Source of the DNA: Clostridiales bacterium Firm_13
GTDB taxonomy: Bacteria > Bacillota > Clostridia > Saccharofermentanales > Saccharofermentanaceae
Assembly: GCA_001603035.1 (NCBI GenBank)
Contig: LVAS01000060.1
Coordinates: 1 to 32,329, forward strand
Reading direction: 5' to 3'
DNA length: 32,329 nt
Shown: positions 8,287 to 16,401 of the stretch, piece after piece
Numbering within the stretch: position 1 is the first letter of the stretch
How the letters are laid out: each line of letters begins with the position of its first letter
Notes under the pieces: model-generated
What the model was told of the DNA's origin: nothing
The model's database searches: none
The model's input: only the letters and a program-made list of their open reading frames with translations
Position numbers and translations under genes: made by a program

Positions 8287-10152
8287 TTATGCCGCCTTTG
8301 CTATGTCCTCGATATAGGTGCCGATATAGTTCTTAATTATCTGGAACGGCGCGGGACCGATGTCGAGGTATGCTTCATGGATCTCCTCGAGATCCGCAGT
8401 TCCCTTATACTCGGACGCGGCATTCTCAATGATGTTTGCCGTCTCGATGTGGCCTACACAATAAGGGAGGTAATAGCCCGGAATCTCCGTCGCCATATCG
8501 TAGCAGTAATCGGCATAATCCTTCATGTCCAGGTTATATCCCTCGAGGTATTGATAAACGTCCTCGCGAGTCCAACCGTCATAGTTGACTCCAATATCAA
8601 TTCTGGACGGGAAAAGCATGTTAAATATTTGATTCTCGTCGGATACATATCCGACCAACTCCTGGTCGTAACCGGAACGTGCCATGACGTAGGCCGCGGC
8701 GTATTCCGCCCAACCCTCAGAGTAACCCGTGAAGCTCGCGGTCCGCTGATACAGGCTCGTGATATGCGCCGAGTGATAGACGCCTTCATAAAGGTGACCC
8801 GGGTAACCTTCGTGCGCGATCGTCTCGAGAAGATTATTATATCCGTCAAGCGCGGTCGGGTTCGTGAGAATGATATTATTCTTCGGGTCGTCGACGCGGC
8901 AGGATAGATAGGCAGCCGGGCTGAAATATTCGCCCAATTGGGACGGAACCTCGCGAAGCGTCACGGTATGTTCGGGGAGCGTCGGGAAATCTTTGCCGAT
9001 CAGATCTTTACAGAAGTCCAGATTCTCTTTTACAGATCCTTTGGAAAAATCGTAACTGTTGTACGCATCCTCAAATGCGGCGTCATAATTTACAGCCTGA
9101 ATCGACGATATCTCCGAATTAATCTCGTTTTCGATCATCGATTTAATCTCGTCGACGGATGCGTCCGAACTCGTATCCGCTTGTAATAGGAGTTCGTAAT
9201 ACTTGTCGCCGTCTTTAAAGTTCTTGAGACCGCCGTCATTCTTCCCGGTACCGAGTAAAGAGGTAAATCCGTCGATCAGAAGTTGATACGACGGGAAGAC
9301 ATACTTGTCGAGCATTTCTTGGTTGCGCGCGATGAAGTCACTTTTCTCCGCGTCCGTCAAATCCGGAACGTCGGCAAGCCGTTCCGCAAAACTCGTCACA
9401 AGGAAATGGGTATCCTGATCCTCCATAAAGGAACGGCAGGAATCGATGATCTTGTTGATGTTTTCGTCTGTCGGAGCCAAACCCTTCTCGGAGCGGATCT
9501 TCTCAAAATCCATCATCTCCCCGTAGTAGCGATAGAAGTCTTTCAGAAGCAGAAGATAATCTTCCACGTCGCTTCGCGAGGCAAACGTATATTCTGACAT
9601 GACAAGCGGAAGCTCCGTCTGTATTCCGGTAATCGAATTGAAAGAAGAAGAGTAGTAATAATAAGGAGATAATGCGACGCCCTCTTCTAAGTCATAACGC
9701 AGAACATCAAATGTTACCTGATCTTCCCGTGTCAACGAGTCATAATCTATTCGCAGCAATTCATCCAGGCAGTTCTGATAGTCGGATGTAATCTTCTCGT
9801 TCTCTTCCGTGGAGACTTCGCCAAGCGTGACGTCCGGCACATCGATGCCGAGTGACGCCGGATCCTTGACGGAAAGATGAAGACTCAGCGTATCTGACGC
9901 GACGTTGGATTCAAACATCAGAAAATCAATTTCCCGAAGCGCCGTTTGCGCATCTTGTCCGGTGATTTCGCCGCTTCCGTAATCGGAGTTCGGCAGGGAA
10001 TCGAGCCCCTTGCCGGAAGACTTGGTATCCATCGCGCTAAGGAGTGCGGGTATGAACATACAAGACCCTGTGAGGATCGACGAGCAGAGAAGCAAAGCCG
10101 TCAGAACGGCGGCATTTCGTCCGATTCGCAATTGGGAGCGGATGCTGCGCAT
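8287..10152 (-). CDS. DUF885 family exported putative metallohydrolase
   Basis: A 621-residue protein of the DUF885 family, which is distantly related to zinc carboxypeptidases. The zinc-site motif HEGYPGH is at residues 447-453, with GYSEGWAEY about 25 residues later. The N-terminus has a basic region, a hydrophobic stretch (AAVLTALLLCSSIL) and TGSC, an imperfect lipobox, so it is exported and possibly lipid-anchored at Cys31. Start ATG 10152 is chosen because GGAGG lies 7 nt before it; the ATG at 10170 has no such site. The substrate is unknown; peptidase activity is inference from the family. It stands alone, divergent from the amidohydrolase gene. Confidence 0.88.
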   Translation of the reverse strand: MRSIRSQLRIGRNAAVLTALLLCSSILTGSCMFIPALLSAMDTKSSGKGLDSLPNSDYGSGEITGQDAQTALREIDFLMFESNVASDTLSLHLSVKDPASLGIDVPDVTLGEVSTEENEKITSDYQNCLDELLRIDYDSLTREDQVTFDVLRYDLEEGVALSPYYYYSSSFNSITGIQTELPLVMSEYTFASRSDVEDYLLLLKDFYRYYGEMMDFEKIRSEKGLAPTDENINKIIDSCRSFMEDQDTHFLVTSFAERLADVPDLTDAEKSDFIARNQEMLDKYVFPSYQLLIDGFTSLLGTGKNDGGLKNFKDGDKYYELLLQADTSSDASVDEIKSMIENEINSEISSIQAVNYDAAFEDAYNSYDFSKGSVKENLDFCKDLIGKDFPTLPEHTVTLREVPSQLGEYFSPAAYLSCRVDDPKNNIILTNPTALDGYNNLLETIAHEGYPGHLYEGVYHSAHITSLYQRTASFTGYSEGWAEYAAAYVMARSGYDQELVGYVSDENQIFNMLFPSRIDIGVNYDGWTREDVYQYLEGYNLDMKDYADYCYDMATEIPGYYLPYCVGHIETANIIENAASEYKGTADLEEIHEAYLDIGPAPFQIIKNYIGTYIEDIAKAA

Positions 10153-10419
10153 AGAATCCTCCGTGTTCATCCTTTGTGGTCGAGTCTTCTTTGTTTTGCC
10201 TTGTAACGGGCACTACAAGCGATACTTACTTATCATACTACACTTTTGATACGGCTCGATTATAGAGATGCTACAGATATTCCGCGGACAATACAAATCA
10301 GCGGCATAACGTTACAGTCGCGTGGCATTTATGAGTAAATCGCAAGAATTGCCTCCGCCTACTTTTCTTGATTTTCGCGCGGCGGGGGAATAAACTGGGT
10401 AAGGCAAAAAACGAAAAAC

Positions 10420-11289
10420 ATGAGGTTCGAGCAACAAATGACAGACGAAGAGAAAATATTCGGAAGTGAACAGCCGATTATCGATATCCACGCGCATGTC
10501 TTCCCACCCAAAATCGTGAAGCGGGCCGTCGAATCGATCGGACGCTTCTACGACCTTACCATGCAACAAGAGGGAGACCTCGACACGCTTCTTGAAGACA
10601 GTCGGAAAGCGGGTATCGTTCGTTCCGTTATCTTCTCCACCGCGACGACTCGCGAACAAGTAGAATCAATTCAGAACTTTATCGCGGGGCTTAAGAATGC
10701 ATATCCGGACCGGCTGATCGGCTTCGGAACCCTCCATCCCGATATGACGCCGGACGAAATCCGAGCCCAGGTCGACTATATCGTGAAGCAAGGCTTGTCC
10801 GGTATCAAATTGCATCCCGATTTTCAGAGATGTCCCGTCGACTCTCCCGCCGTTTTCGCCATGGCGGCGGCTGCGGAAGGAAGGATTCCGATCCTGACAC
10901 ACGCCGGCGATTACCGGTATTCCTTTTCGCATCCGGAACAGATTCGGCGCCTTGCGGAAGCATTCCCCGGGCTCACACTCATCGCCGCCCATTTCGGCGG
11001 TTGGAGCGAATGGTATAAATCTGCCGATATTCTTGCCGGTCTCCCCAATGTCTATGTCGATACGTCCAGTTCTTTGGATTTCCTCTCGGTCGACCACGCG
11101 CGGTCTCTTGTGCGCGCGTTCGGCGCGGATCACGTGCTATTCGGAACGGATTACCCGATGTGGGGGCCCAAAGACGAATTGCGCCGCCTCCGGACTCTGG
11201 GTCTCCGCGACGACGAACTTCGTATGATTCTTTATGATAACGCCGCCGCTCTTCTGCGACTCTCTTCCTCTGCTTCAAGCGCGCGATAG
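10420..11289 (+). CDS. Amidohydrolase (amidohydrolase-2 type TIM barrel)
   Basis: A 289-residue metal-dependent hydrolase with the typical order of motifs: IIDIHAHVFPPKI near the N-terminus (metal HxH), GIKLHPDFQ in the middle, LTHAGDY, LIAAHFGG, and FGTDYPMWGP near the C-terminus (catalytic Asp). The length fits this group, which includes decarboxylases and lactonases; the substrate cannot be assigned. The start is uncertain. ATG 10420 has no clear binding site, while ATG 10438 (MTDEEK) has GAGG 12 nt upstream, and both keep the whole domain. The 3' end overlaps the end of the opposite-strand ligase gene by 58 nt. A weak promoter (TTGATT, 17 nt, TAAACT) may lie at about 10368-10396. Confidence 0.86.
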   Translation: MRFEQQMTDEEKIFGSEQPIIDIHAHVFPPKIVKRAVESIGRFYDLTMQQEGDLDTLLEDSRKAGIVRSVIFSTATTREQVESIQNFIAGLKNAYPDRLIGFGTLHPDMTPDEIRAQVDYIVKQGLSGIKLHPDFQRCPVDSPAVFAMAAAAEGRIPILTHAGDYRYSFSHPEQIRRLAEAFPGLTLIAAHFGGWSEWYKSADILAGLPNVYVDTSSSLDFLSVDHARSLVRAFGADHVLFGTDYPMWGPKDELRRLRTLGLRDDELRMILYDNAAALLRLSSSASSAR

Positions 11290-12977
11290 TCAACCTTCCC
11301 GACGAGAGTCAACGGAAGCTCATCTCGGAATTCGAATTCGACGGGTCTCGCGTAAGGAATGAGTGCGCTTTCGCATCGAGAGCGGATCGCCCGCTCGACC
11401 TTGTCTGTATCTGCCTTCTCTTTCCCGCCTTCGGGAACGACAAAGGCTTTGACGATATGAATTCGGTACGGATCCGGGACGGGGACGGCACACACCTGCT
11501 TAACGCCTTCGACCCCGCTGATTACCTCTTCGATCTGTGACGGAAATACGGGGACCCCGGACACTTTGATGATTCGCTTAAGGCGTTGTGTAAAGTGAAA
11601 ATAGCCGGATTCGTCCATGAATCCGAAATCTCCGGTATGCACCCATTTGCGCCCGTCGCGGTGCGTGTGAATCGCCTCCGCCGTGCCTGCGGGATCTCCG
11701 AGATAACCCAGCATAACCGTGGGACCCGAGACGAGAATCTCGCCCTGCTCGCCGGTCGGCATCTCGTCTTCCGTTCCCTCTTTCACAATCTTCATGTCGA
11801 TGTCCGGCAGAGGAAGACCGACGGAATCGGGTTTGGCACGTTGTTGCGGATTGACGCAGCAGACGGTCACCGTCTCCGTCAACCCGTATCCTTCGCGCAG
11901 AGAAATGTCGGCGCCTCTTTCTCGAAGAAATGTCTCGAATCTCTCCTTTAAGTCGGCGGTCAACGAATCGCCGCCGCAGAAACAGCATTCGAGGAAAGAC
12001 AGGTCGGCGTTCTTAAGCTTCTCGCTTCGAAGGATTCCTTCAAACAGGGTCGGAACCGCCGCGATAAAAGCCGGCTTCTCTCGAAGGAGCTTCTGCGCCA
12101 GGGTCTCCGGTTCAAATTGCGGAATGAGAAGAGCCGTTATCGCGTTGCACATCATCGTGTGCATTCCCATGCAGAGTCCGAATCCGTGAAAGAGCGGAAG
12201 AATCGTCACCATGGCCTTGCGCGGAGGGATTCCGGACAAGAAAGGATCGGGGATATTCACGATCATCGGCCCGTGAACGGCGAGTACGTTAAAGTTGTAC
12301 GAAGACAAGACGATCGTCTTCGGGAGTCCCGTCGTTCCGCCGCTGTGGAGAAATACCGAAGGGGATCCCGGCATCGCCGCGCGTTGATAAGGGATCCGTT
12401 CCGCGTGTGCGGAGCGGCGGAGAAAAGACTTCCAAGAGACAAATACGGGCGACGAAGGAATTGCGGGAATCTTTCTTCCGGACACGGCGTAGAAGCCGAC
12501 GGACTTTATCGGTGACAGAAAGTCGCCGATTCGCGCGACGATGACGCGCGACAAATGAATCTGCTCGATCATCGTCACTTGCTTCTTGAGAAACGCATCG
12601 AGAATAAAGAGCATGTCGCTCCCCGTCGATTGAAGGAAATGGCGAAGTTCTTCGGGCGGCGTCTTGGGATGCACCATGTTCGCTACAGCGCCGATGCGGT
12701 TGATCGCATAGAAAACGACGACCGCGTGAGGGGTATTTGGCAGGCAAACCGTCACGACCGACCCCGTTCGGACGCCGTAAGAAAGAAGCGACGCGGCGCA
12801 TTGGTCGACGAGAAGGAGGAGTTCCTTATACCGAATCCCGGTACCCTCAAAAGAGACCGCCGTCTCGGACGGGAATCGTTCGACCGTACGTGCCAGCATC
12901 TCATACATCGTCTTATCCGGATAGGACACCGATTGCTTCATTCCCGGATCATATTGTGAAACCCAAGGTCTGTCCAT
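11232..12977 (-). CDS. AMP-forming acyl-CoA synthetase / ligase
   Basis: A 581-residue adenylate-forming enzyme of the ANL superfamily, which activates a carboxylate as acyl-AMP and usually passes it to CoA. Visible core motifs are the P-loop HSGGTTGLPK, the GYGLTET motif, WVHTGDFGFMDESGYF, the hinge RLKRIIKVSG, and the C-terminal catalytic lysine in LTLVGKVDYRAL. The N-terminal layout resembles medium- or long-chain fatty acid CoA ligases, but the acyl substrate is not evident. Start ATG 12977 is chosen because GGGAGG lies 6 nt upstream; ATG 12992 overlaps that site. The gene is divergent from radA and converges with the amidohydrolase gene. No acyl carrier or polyketide genes are nearby. 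Confidence 0.9.
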   Translation of the reverse strand: MDRPWVSQYDPGMKQSVSYPDKTMYEMLARTVERFPSETAVSFEGTGIRYKELLLLVDQCAASLLSYGVRTGSVVTVCLPNTPHAVVVFYAINRIGAVANMVHPKTPPEELRHFLQSTGSDMLFILDAFLKKQVTMIEQIHLSRVIVARIGDFLSPIKSVGFYAVSGRKIPAIPSSPVFVSWKSFLRRSAHAERIPYQRAAMPGSPSVFLHSGGTTGLPKTIVLSSYNFNVLAVHGPMIVNIPDPFLSGIPPRKAMVTILPLFHGFGLCMGMHTMMCNAITALLIPQFEPETLAQKLLREKPAFIAAVPTLFEGILRSEKLKNADLSFLECCFCGGDSLTADLKERFETFLRERGADISLREGYGLTETVTVCCVNPQQRAKPDSVGLPLPDIDMKIVKEGTEDEMPTGEQGEILVSGPTVMLGYLGDPAGTAEAIHTHRDGRKWVHTGDFGFMDESGYFHFTQRLKRIIKVSGVPVFPSQIEEVISGVEGVKQVCAVPVPDPYRIHIVKAFVVPEGGKEKADTDKVERAIRSRCESALIPYARPVEFEFRDELPLTLVGKVDYRALEAEEESRRRAAALS

Positions 12978-13052
12978 GCGCGCCTCCCGCATTTTATTCA
13001 GAAGTTTATTTTACCTGTTTTTGCCGGATAGCGGCGCAAAAAATCAGAAATT

Positions 13053-13066
13053 TGAAAACGCTTTCG
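13053..13066. promoter_or_regulatory. Candidate catabolite-responsive (cre-like) element
   Basis: TGAAAACGCTTTCG matches 13 of 14 positions of the CcpA consensus TGWAANCGNTNWCA. It lies between the divergent ligase and radA genes, about 30 nt upstream of the radA -10 box. CcpA control is inference. Confidence 0.45.
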
Positions 13067-13092
13067 AACGGTGCGGAGGAAGTTCGCCGCAA

Positions 13093-13101
13093 TGGTATAC
13101 T
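13093..13101 (+). promoter_or_regulatory. Extended -10 promoter of radA-ispD
   Basis: TGGTATACT is an extended -10 element 43 nt upstream of the radA ATG. The -35 region is poor, as is common for this class. Confidence 0.6.
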
Positions 13102-13144
13102 GAAAGAAAAATTCTGGCGACGGCATCGTAACGGAGATCGATAA

Positions 13145-14557
13145 ATGGCAAAGAAGAACAACACCCTTTTCGTCTGCAGTTCCTGCGGATATGAGTCATC
13201 CGGATGGCTCGGCCGCTGCCCCGGATGTTCCGAGTGGAATACGCTGGTCGAGGAGCGAGTCGCGACCGCGACACCTCCGTCGCAGAAGCCTTCGCGCGGA
13301 GGATGGACCGGCGACGACGCCGTCGTATCTCTGGAGGATGTGCGATCGGGCGAAGAGCCGCGCTTTTCGTCGGGCCTTCCGGAACTCGATCGCGTTCTGG
13401 GCGGCGGGTTTGTGACGGGCTCGCTCGTCCTCGTCGGCGGCGACCCGGGTATCGGGAAATCGACGCTTCTTTTGCAGGTGAGTCATTTGGCTCGCGCCAA
13501 AGGAGAAGTTCTCTATATCTCGGGAGAAGAATCCCGCTCGCAGATCCGGATGCGCGCCGAGCGCCTCGGCATTGCGACTTCACACATCACACTTTCGACG
13601 CAGACCTCCTTTGAAGCGGCCGCTTCGATCCTCGCCGCGCGAAAGCCCGCCCTCTGTATCGTCGATTCCGTCCAGACGATGTACTCCGAAGAGATCACAT
13701 CCGCACCCGGAAGCGTAAGTCAGGTCCGCGAGGTAACGGCCGGACTTTTGCGCCTCGCCAAGAGTTTGCAAATTACGATCGTCCTTGTCGGTCACGTCAC
13801 CAAAGACGGAGCGATCGCCGGTCCTCGTGTGCTTGAACATATGGTGGACACCGTCCTGTCCTTCGAGGGAGAATCCTCCGGCGCCTTCCGCATGCTCCGC
13901 GCGATCAAGAATCGCTTCGGCGCGGCGGGCGAACTCGCCTTTTTCGAGATGACCGGAGACGGATTGACCGAAGTCCGAAACGCCTCCTCCCTACTTCTCG
14001 CCGACCGACCGATGAATGTTCCCGGCACGGCGGTCACGGCGGCACTCGAAGGGACAAGGCCCATTCTTCTGGAAATCCAGGCCCTCCTTACTCCGAGCGG
14101 GTACTCCGCGCCGCAACGCCTTTGTCAGGGGCTCGATCGCGGGCGTGTCGGCATGCTTTTGGCGGTCCTCGAAAAGAAGTTCTCGTCCGGCATCAATAAC
14201 TTCGACGCGTATGTCAATGTCGTGGGCGGCGTCAAACTGACGGAGACCGCGTGCGATCTTGCGATCCTCACCGCCGTATTCTCGTCCCTTCGCGATATCC
14301 CGGTTCGACCCGGGACGCTGGTGTTGGGGGAAGTCGGACTGACGGGCGAGATTCGGCCGGTCAGCCAAATCGGTCGTCGTTTGACCGAGGCCGCGCGCTT
14401 CGGATTTACTTCCTGTATTCTGCCCGGCGGCAACAAAGCCGGCCTGGAACGCACGCGCGAAAACACCGTCGGAATGCCGGAACGAATCTATGTTGATACG
14501 GTTTTTGAGGCGACCGATATCCTCTTTGCTCCGTCGCGCAAGGGGAACACGAAATGA
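13145..14557 (+). CDS. radA: DNA repair protein RadA (Sms)
   Basis: A 470-residue ATP-dependent branch-migration and recombination helper. The N-terminal zinc finger uses Cys11, Cys14, Cys25 and Cys28 (CSSCG...CPGC). The Walker A motif GGDPGIGKST is at 98-107, and the RadA-specific KNRFG motif is at 255-259. The C-terminal third is the Lon-protease-like domain (ALEGTRPILLEIQAL; the NVVGGVKLTE region). Length is typical for bacterial RadA (about 455-470). Start ATG 13145 has GGAG about 10 nt upstream. It is the first gene of a pair with ispD, whose ribosome binding site overlaps the radA stop codon; radA-ispD linkage is common in Firmicutes. Confidence 0.97.
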   Translation: MAKKNNTLFVCSSCGYESSGWLGRCPGCSEWNTLVEERVATATPPSQKPSRGGWTGDDAVVSLEDVRSGEEPRFSSGLPELDRVLGGGFVTGSLVLVGGDPGIGKSTLLLQVSHLARAKGEVLYISGEESRSQIRMRAERLGIATSHITLSTQTSFEAAASILAARKPALCIVDSVQTMYSEEITSAPGSVSQVREVTAGLLRLAKSLQITIVLVGHVTKDGAIAGPRVLEHMVDTVLSFEGESSGAFRMLRAIKNRFGAAGELAFFEMTGDGLTEVRNASSLLLADRPMNVPGTAVTAALEGTRPILLEIQALLTPSGYSAPQRLCQGLDRGRVGMLLAVLEKKFSSGINNFDAYVNVVGGVKLTETACDLAILTAVFSSLRDIPVRPGTLVLGEVGLTGEIRPVSQIGRRLTEAARFGFTSCILPGGNKAGLERTRENTVGMPERIYVDTVFEATDILFAPSRKGNTK

Positions 14558-14567
14558 GGGATCGCAA

Positions 14568-15332
14568 ATGACGAGGGATTTAGCCAAAGGTGAGCGTACA
14601 CTTTATCTGATCGTACCGGCCGCGGGGCGTTCGACGAGAATGGCGCAAGGCACAAACAAACAATTTCTGCCGGTCGCGGGAATTCCCGTGTTGGCGCGAA
14701 CTCTGATCGCTTTTCGCGATTTTCTGCCCGCTCTCCCCGGAACCGCGCTTCGCGCAATCATTCTTTCGTCGGAGGAGTCACGCGACGAAGTCGAAGACCT
14801 CTGCCGCGAGATTCTGGACAAGACGACCTTCAAGGTCGTTATCGGCGGCGCCTGTCGTCAAGAATCCGTCGCGAAAGGCGTTCTTTCTCTCGAAGAGTTA
14901 ACTCCGAAGCCGAAGAGCGACGATACGGTGCTGATCCACGACGGCGCTCGGTGCCTCGTCGACGCCGATACGATTCGAAGAGCGATTGAAGGCGCGGAAG
15001 AATTCGGAGTCTGCGCTGCCGCGGTTCCGGTCAAAGATACGGTGAAACGAGTCAATAACGGAAAAGAACGACTGGTGGTTGAGACACCGGACAGAAGTGC
15101 GCTCTATCTCATTCAGACGCCGCAGGCATTTCGGTATGATCTTCTTCAAAAGACATATGCGAATGCGGGCGATCTGTTAAGCGGCGCGACGGACGACGCG
15201 TCGCTCGCCGAAGCCGCCGGGATTCCGGTTCATCTGGTCGACGGTTCGTATTCGAATATTAAGATCACAACAACAGAGGATTTGTATCTTGCTGACTGTC
15301 TTGAAAACTGTCGTACGCACGACGCGCGGTAA
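14568..15332 (+). CDS. ispD: 2-C-methyl-D-erythritol 4-phosphate cytidylyltransferase
   Basis: A 254-residue enzyme of the MEP isoprenoid pathway that joins CTP and methylerythritol 4-phosphate. It has the nucleotide-binding motif VPAAGRSTRM followed by NKQFLPVAGIPVLART, then LIHDGARCLVD, AVPVKDTVKRV, LIQTPQAF and ATDDASLAEAAG, in the standard order. Length is slightly above the usual 230. Start ATG 14568 is chosen because GAGGG, overlapping the radA stop, lies 7 nt upstream; the open frame extends back into radA without a better start. It converges with ispF, the third enzyme after it in the same pathway, and the two reading frames overlap by 68 nt. Confidence 0.96.
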   Translation: MTRDLAKGERTLYLIVPAAGRSTRMAQGTNKQFLPVAGIPVLARTLIAFRDFLPALPGTALRAIILSSEESRDEVEDLCREILDKTTFKVVIGGACRQESVAKGVLSLEELTPKPKSDDTVLIHDGARCLVDADTIRRAIEGAEEFGVCAAAVPVKDTVKRVNNGKERLVVETPDRSALYLIQTPQAFRYDLLQKTYANAGDLLSGATDDASLAEAAGIPVHLVDGSYSNIKITTTEDLYLADCLENCRTHDAR

Positions 15333-15831
15333 GCGAACAGAAGACCATGATCCCTTCGCCTTTGCCAAAGGCAGATAGCATTTCTCCCGAGGTTGCCGTA
15401 ATTCCGACGGAATGCGGCGGGATCTGAAGAATATCGGAAACGCTCTCTCTGATTCCCTCGATATGTGTTGACAGGTGCGGCGAACGGCATTCGATCGAAA
15501 AAGAAACGTGCGTGATTTTCCAGCTCTTCAGATACTGCATCGCGACGAAGACATACTCGCGACTGTCCTTAATATGATCTTCCCGAACCATCCGATCCGC
15601 GATCTCGCCGAGGATATTGACGCAGGTAATTCCCGAGATCGCGTTCGTCAGCGCGTGCAAAACAACATCGCCGTCGCTGTTGGCAAGAAGCGGCCGTCCA
15701 TCGGGGATAAGATAACCGCCCAGCAGCAGACGCGTATTCCCGGAAGGATTCCTGAGGCTCCCGTTCGGCATCAAATCGACAAAACGATGGCTGTCCTGGC
15801 CGATGGCATTGGCATATTCATAAAGAATCAT
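15265..15831 (-). CDS. ispF: 2-C-methyl-D-erythritol 2,4-cyclodiphosphate synthase, divergent
   Basis: A 188-residue IspF-family protein. Metal ligands equivalent to E. coli Asp8, His10 and His42 are kept as Asp13, His15 and His59 (GQDSHRF; VVLHAL). The C-terminal GKGEGI loop is present. Several usually invariant positions differ: the HSDGD histidine is Asn51, the HALTDA aspartate is Asn63, GDIG is GEIA, and the FPDTDP stretch is DRMVRED. Activity is therefore likely but not certain; it could be a clostridial variant. Start ATG 15831 has GGAG 6 nt upstream. It is the last gene of the queT-methyltransferase-mrp-thioredoxin-like run and overlaps ispD tail to tail. Confidence 0.85.
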   Translation of the reverse strand: MILYEYANAIGQDSHRFVDLMPNGSLRNPSGNTRLLLGGYLIPDGRPLLANSDGDVVLHALTNAISGITCVNILGEIADRMVREDHIKDSREYVFVAMQYLKSWKITHVSFSIECRSPHLSTHIEGIRESVSDILQIPPHSVGITATSGEMLSAFGKGEGIMVFCSLTARRAYDSFQDSQQDTNPLLL

Positions 15832-15852
15832 GGGAATCTCCTCTCTTCGGAC

Positions 15853-16383
15853 TCAGCCGAGAAATCCGCCGACCCAGTCCGTCAGATCCGCGTCATTCCA
15901 ATTATCTCCGTATTGATCGGAGAATTTCCCTTTCGCGACGCCGTTCTTGAGGATCACAAAATCCGGAGAGCGGCTGATCGAGAAGTTCGAGACAAGATCT
16001 TTTTCGAGAGAAATATCAACCGACACGACAAGGATTTTGCCGTGTTCGTCTTCCGCCAACTGCTCGACCAGAGCCGTCGCGTCGCCGCTTCCCGATGACA
16101 CGCTCGAGAAGAAATAGAGAAGGATCGGCACGTCCGCATACCCGATCATTTTGTCGTAATCGGTGACCTCACGATATACGATTCCGTAGCCTTCGCCGTC
16201 CAAATTCTCATAGACCATCGCGGAAATCGGCGCGTCGTAGGCATAGTCGCCCAGATAGTCCGACGCGGTAACCGATGCGGAGCCCGAGCACGCGGTAAGC
16301 GACATAATTACTGTGGCAAGAACCAAGGCAAGGCCTTCCGCACGAATTCGCATAAGACCGAAGGACGATCGTTTCGCTTTCAA
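15853..16383 (-). CDS. Thioredoxin-fold lipoprotein without redox cysteines
   Basis: A 176-residue lipoprotein. It begins at TTG 16383, supported by GGAGG 7 nt upstream. A basic n-region and hydrophobic LALVLATVIM lead to a perfect lipobox, LTAC (Cys32). Residues about 84-176 match thioredoxin order: VPILLYFFSS (beta strand), an alpha-helix ALVEQLAE, ILVVSVDIS, the cis-proline loop SRSPDFVILKNG, and a C-terminal helix. The place of the CxxC active site is SSVSSGSG, and the lipobox Cys is the only cysteine in the protein. It cannot be a dithiol oxidoreductase; a binding or chaperone role at the outer membrane face is inference. It sits between mrp and ispF with gaps of about 20 nt. Confidence 0.72.
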   Translation of the reverse strand: MKAKRSSFGLMRIRAEGLALVLATVIMSLTACSGSASVTASDYLGDYAYDAPISAMVYENLDGEGYGIVYREVTDYDKMIGYADVPILLYFFSSVSSGSGDATALVEQLAEDEHGKILVVSVDISLEKDLVSNFSISRSPDFVILKNGVAKGKFSDQYGDNWNDADLTDWVGGFLG

Positions 16384-16401
16384 AGTGAAGCCTCCCTCCC
16401 G

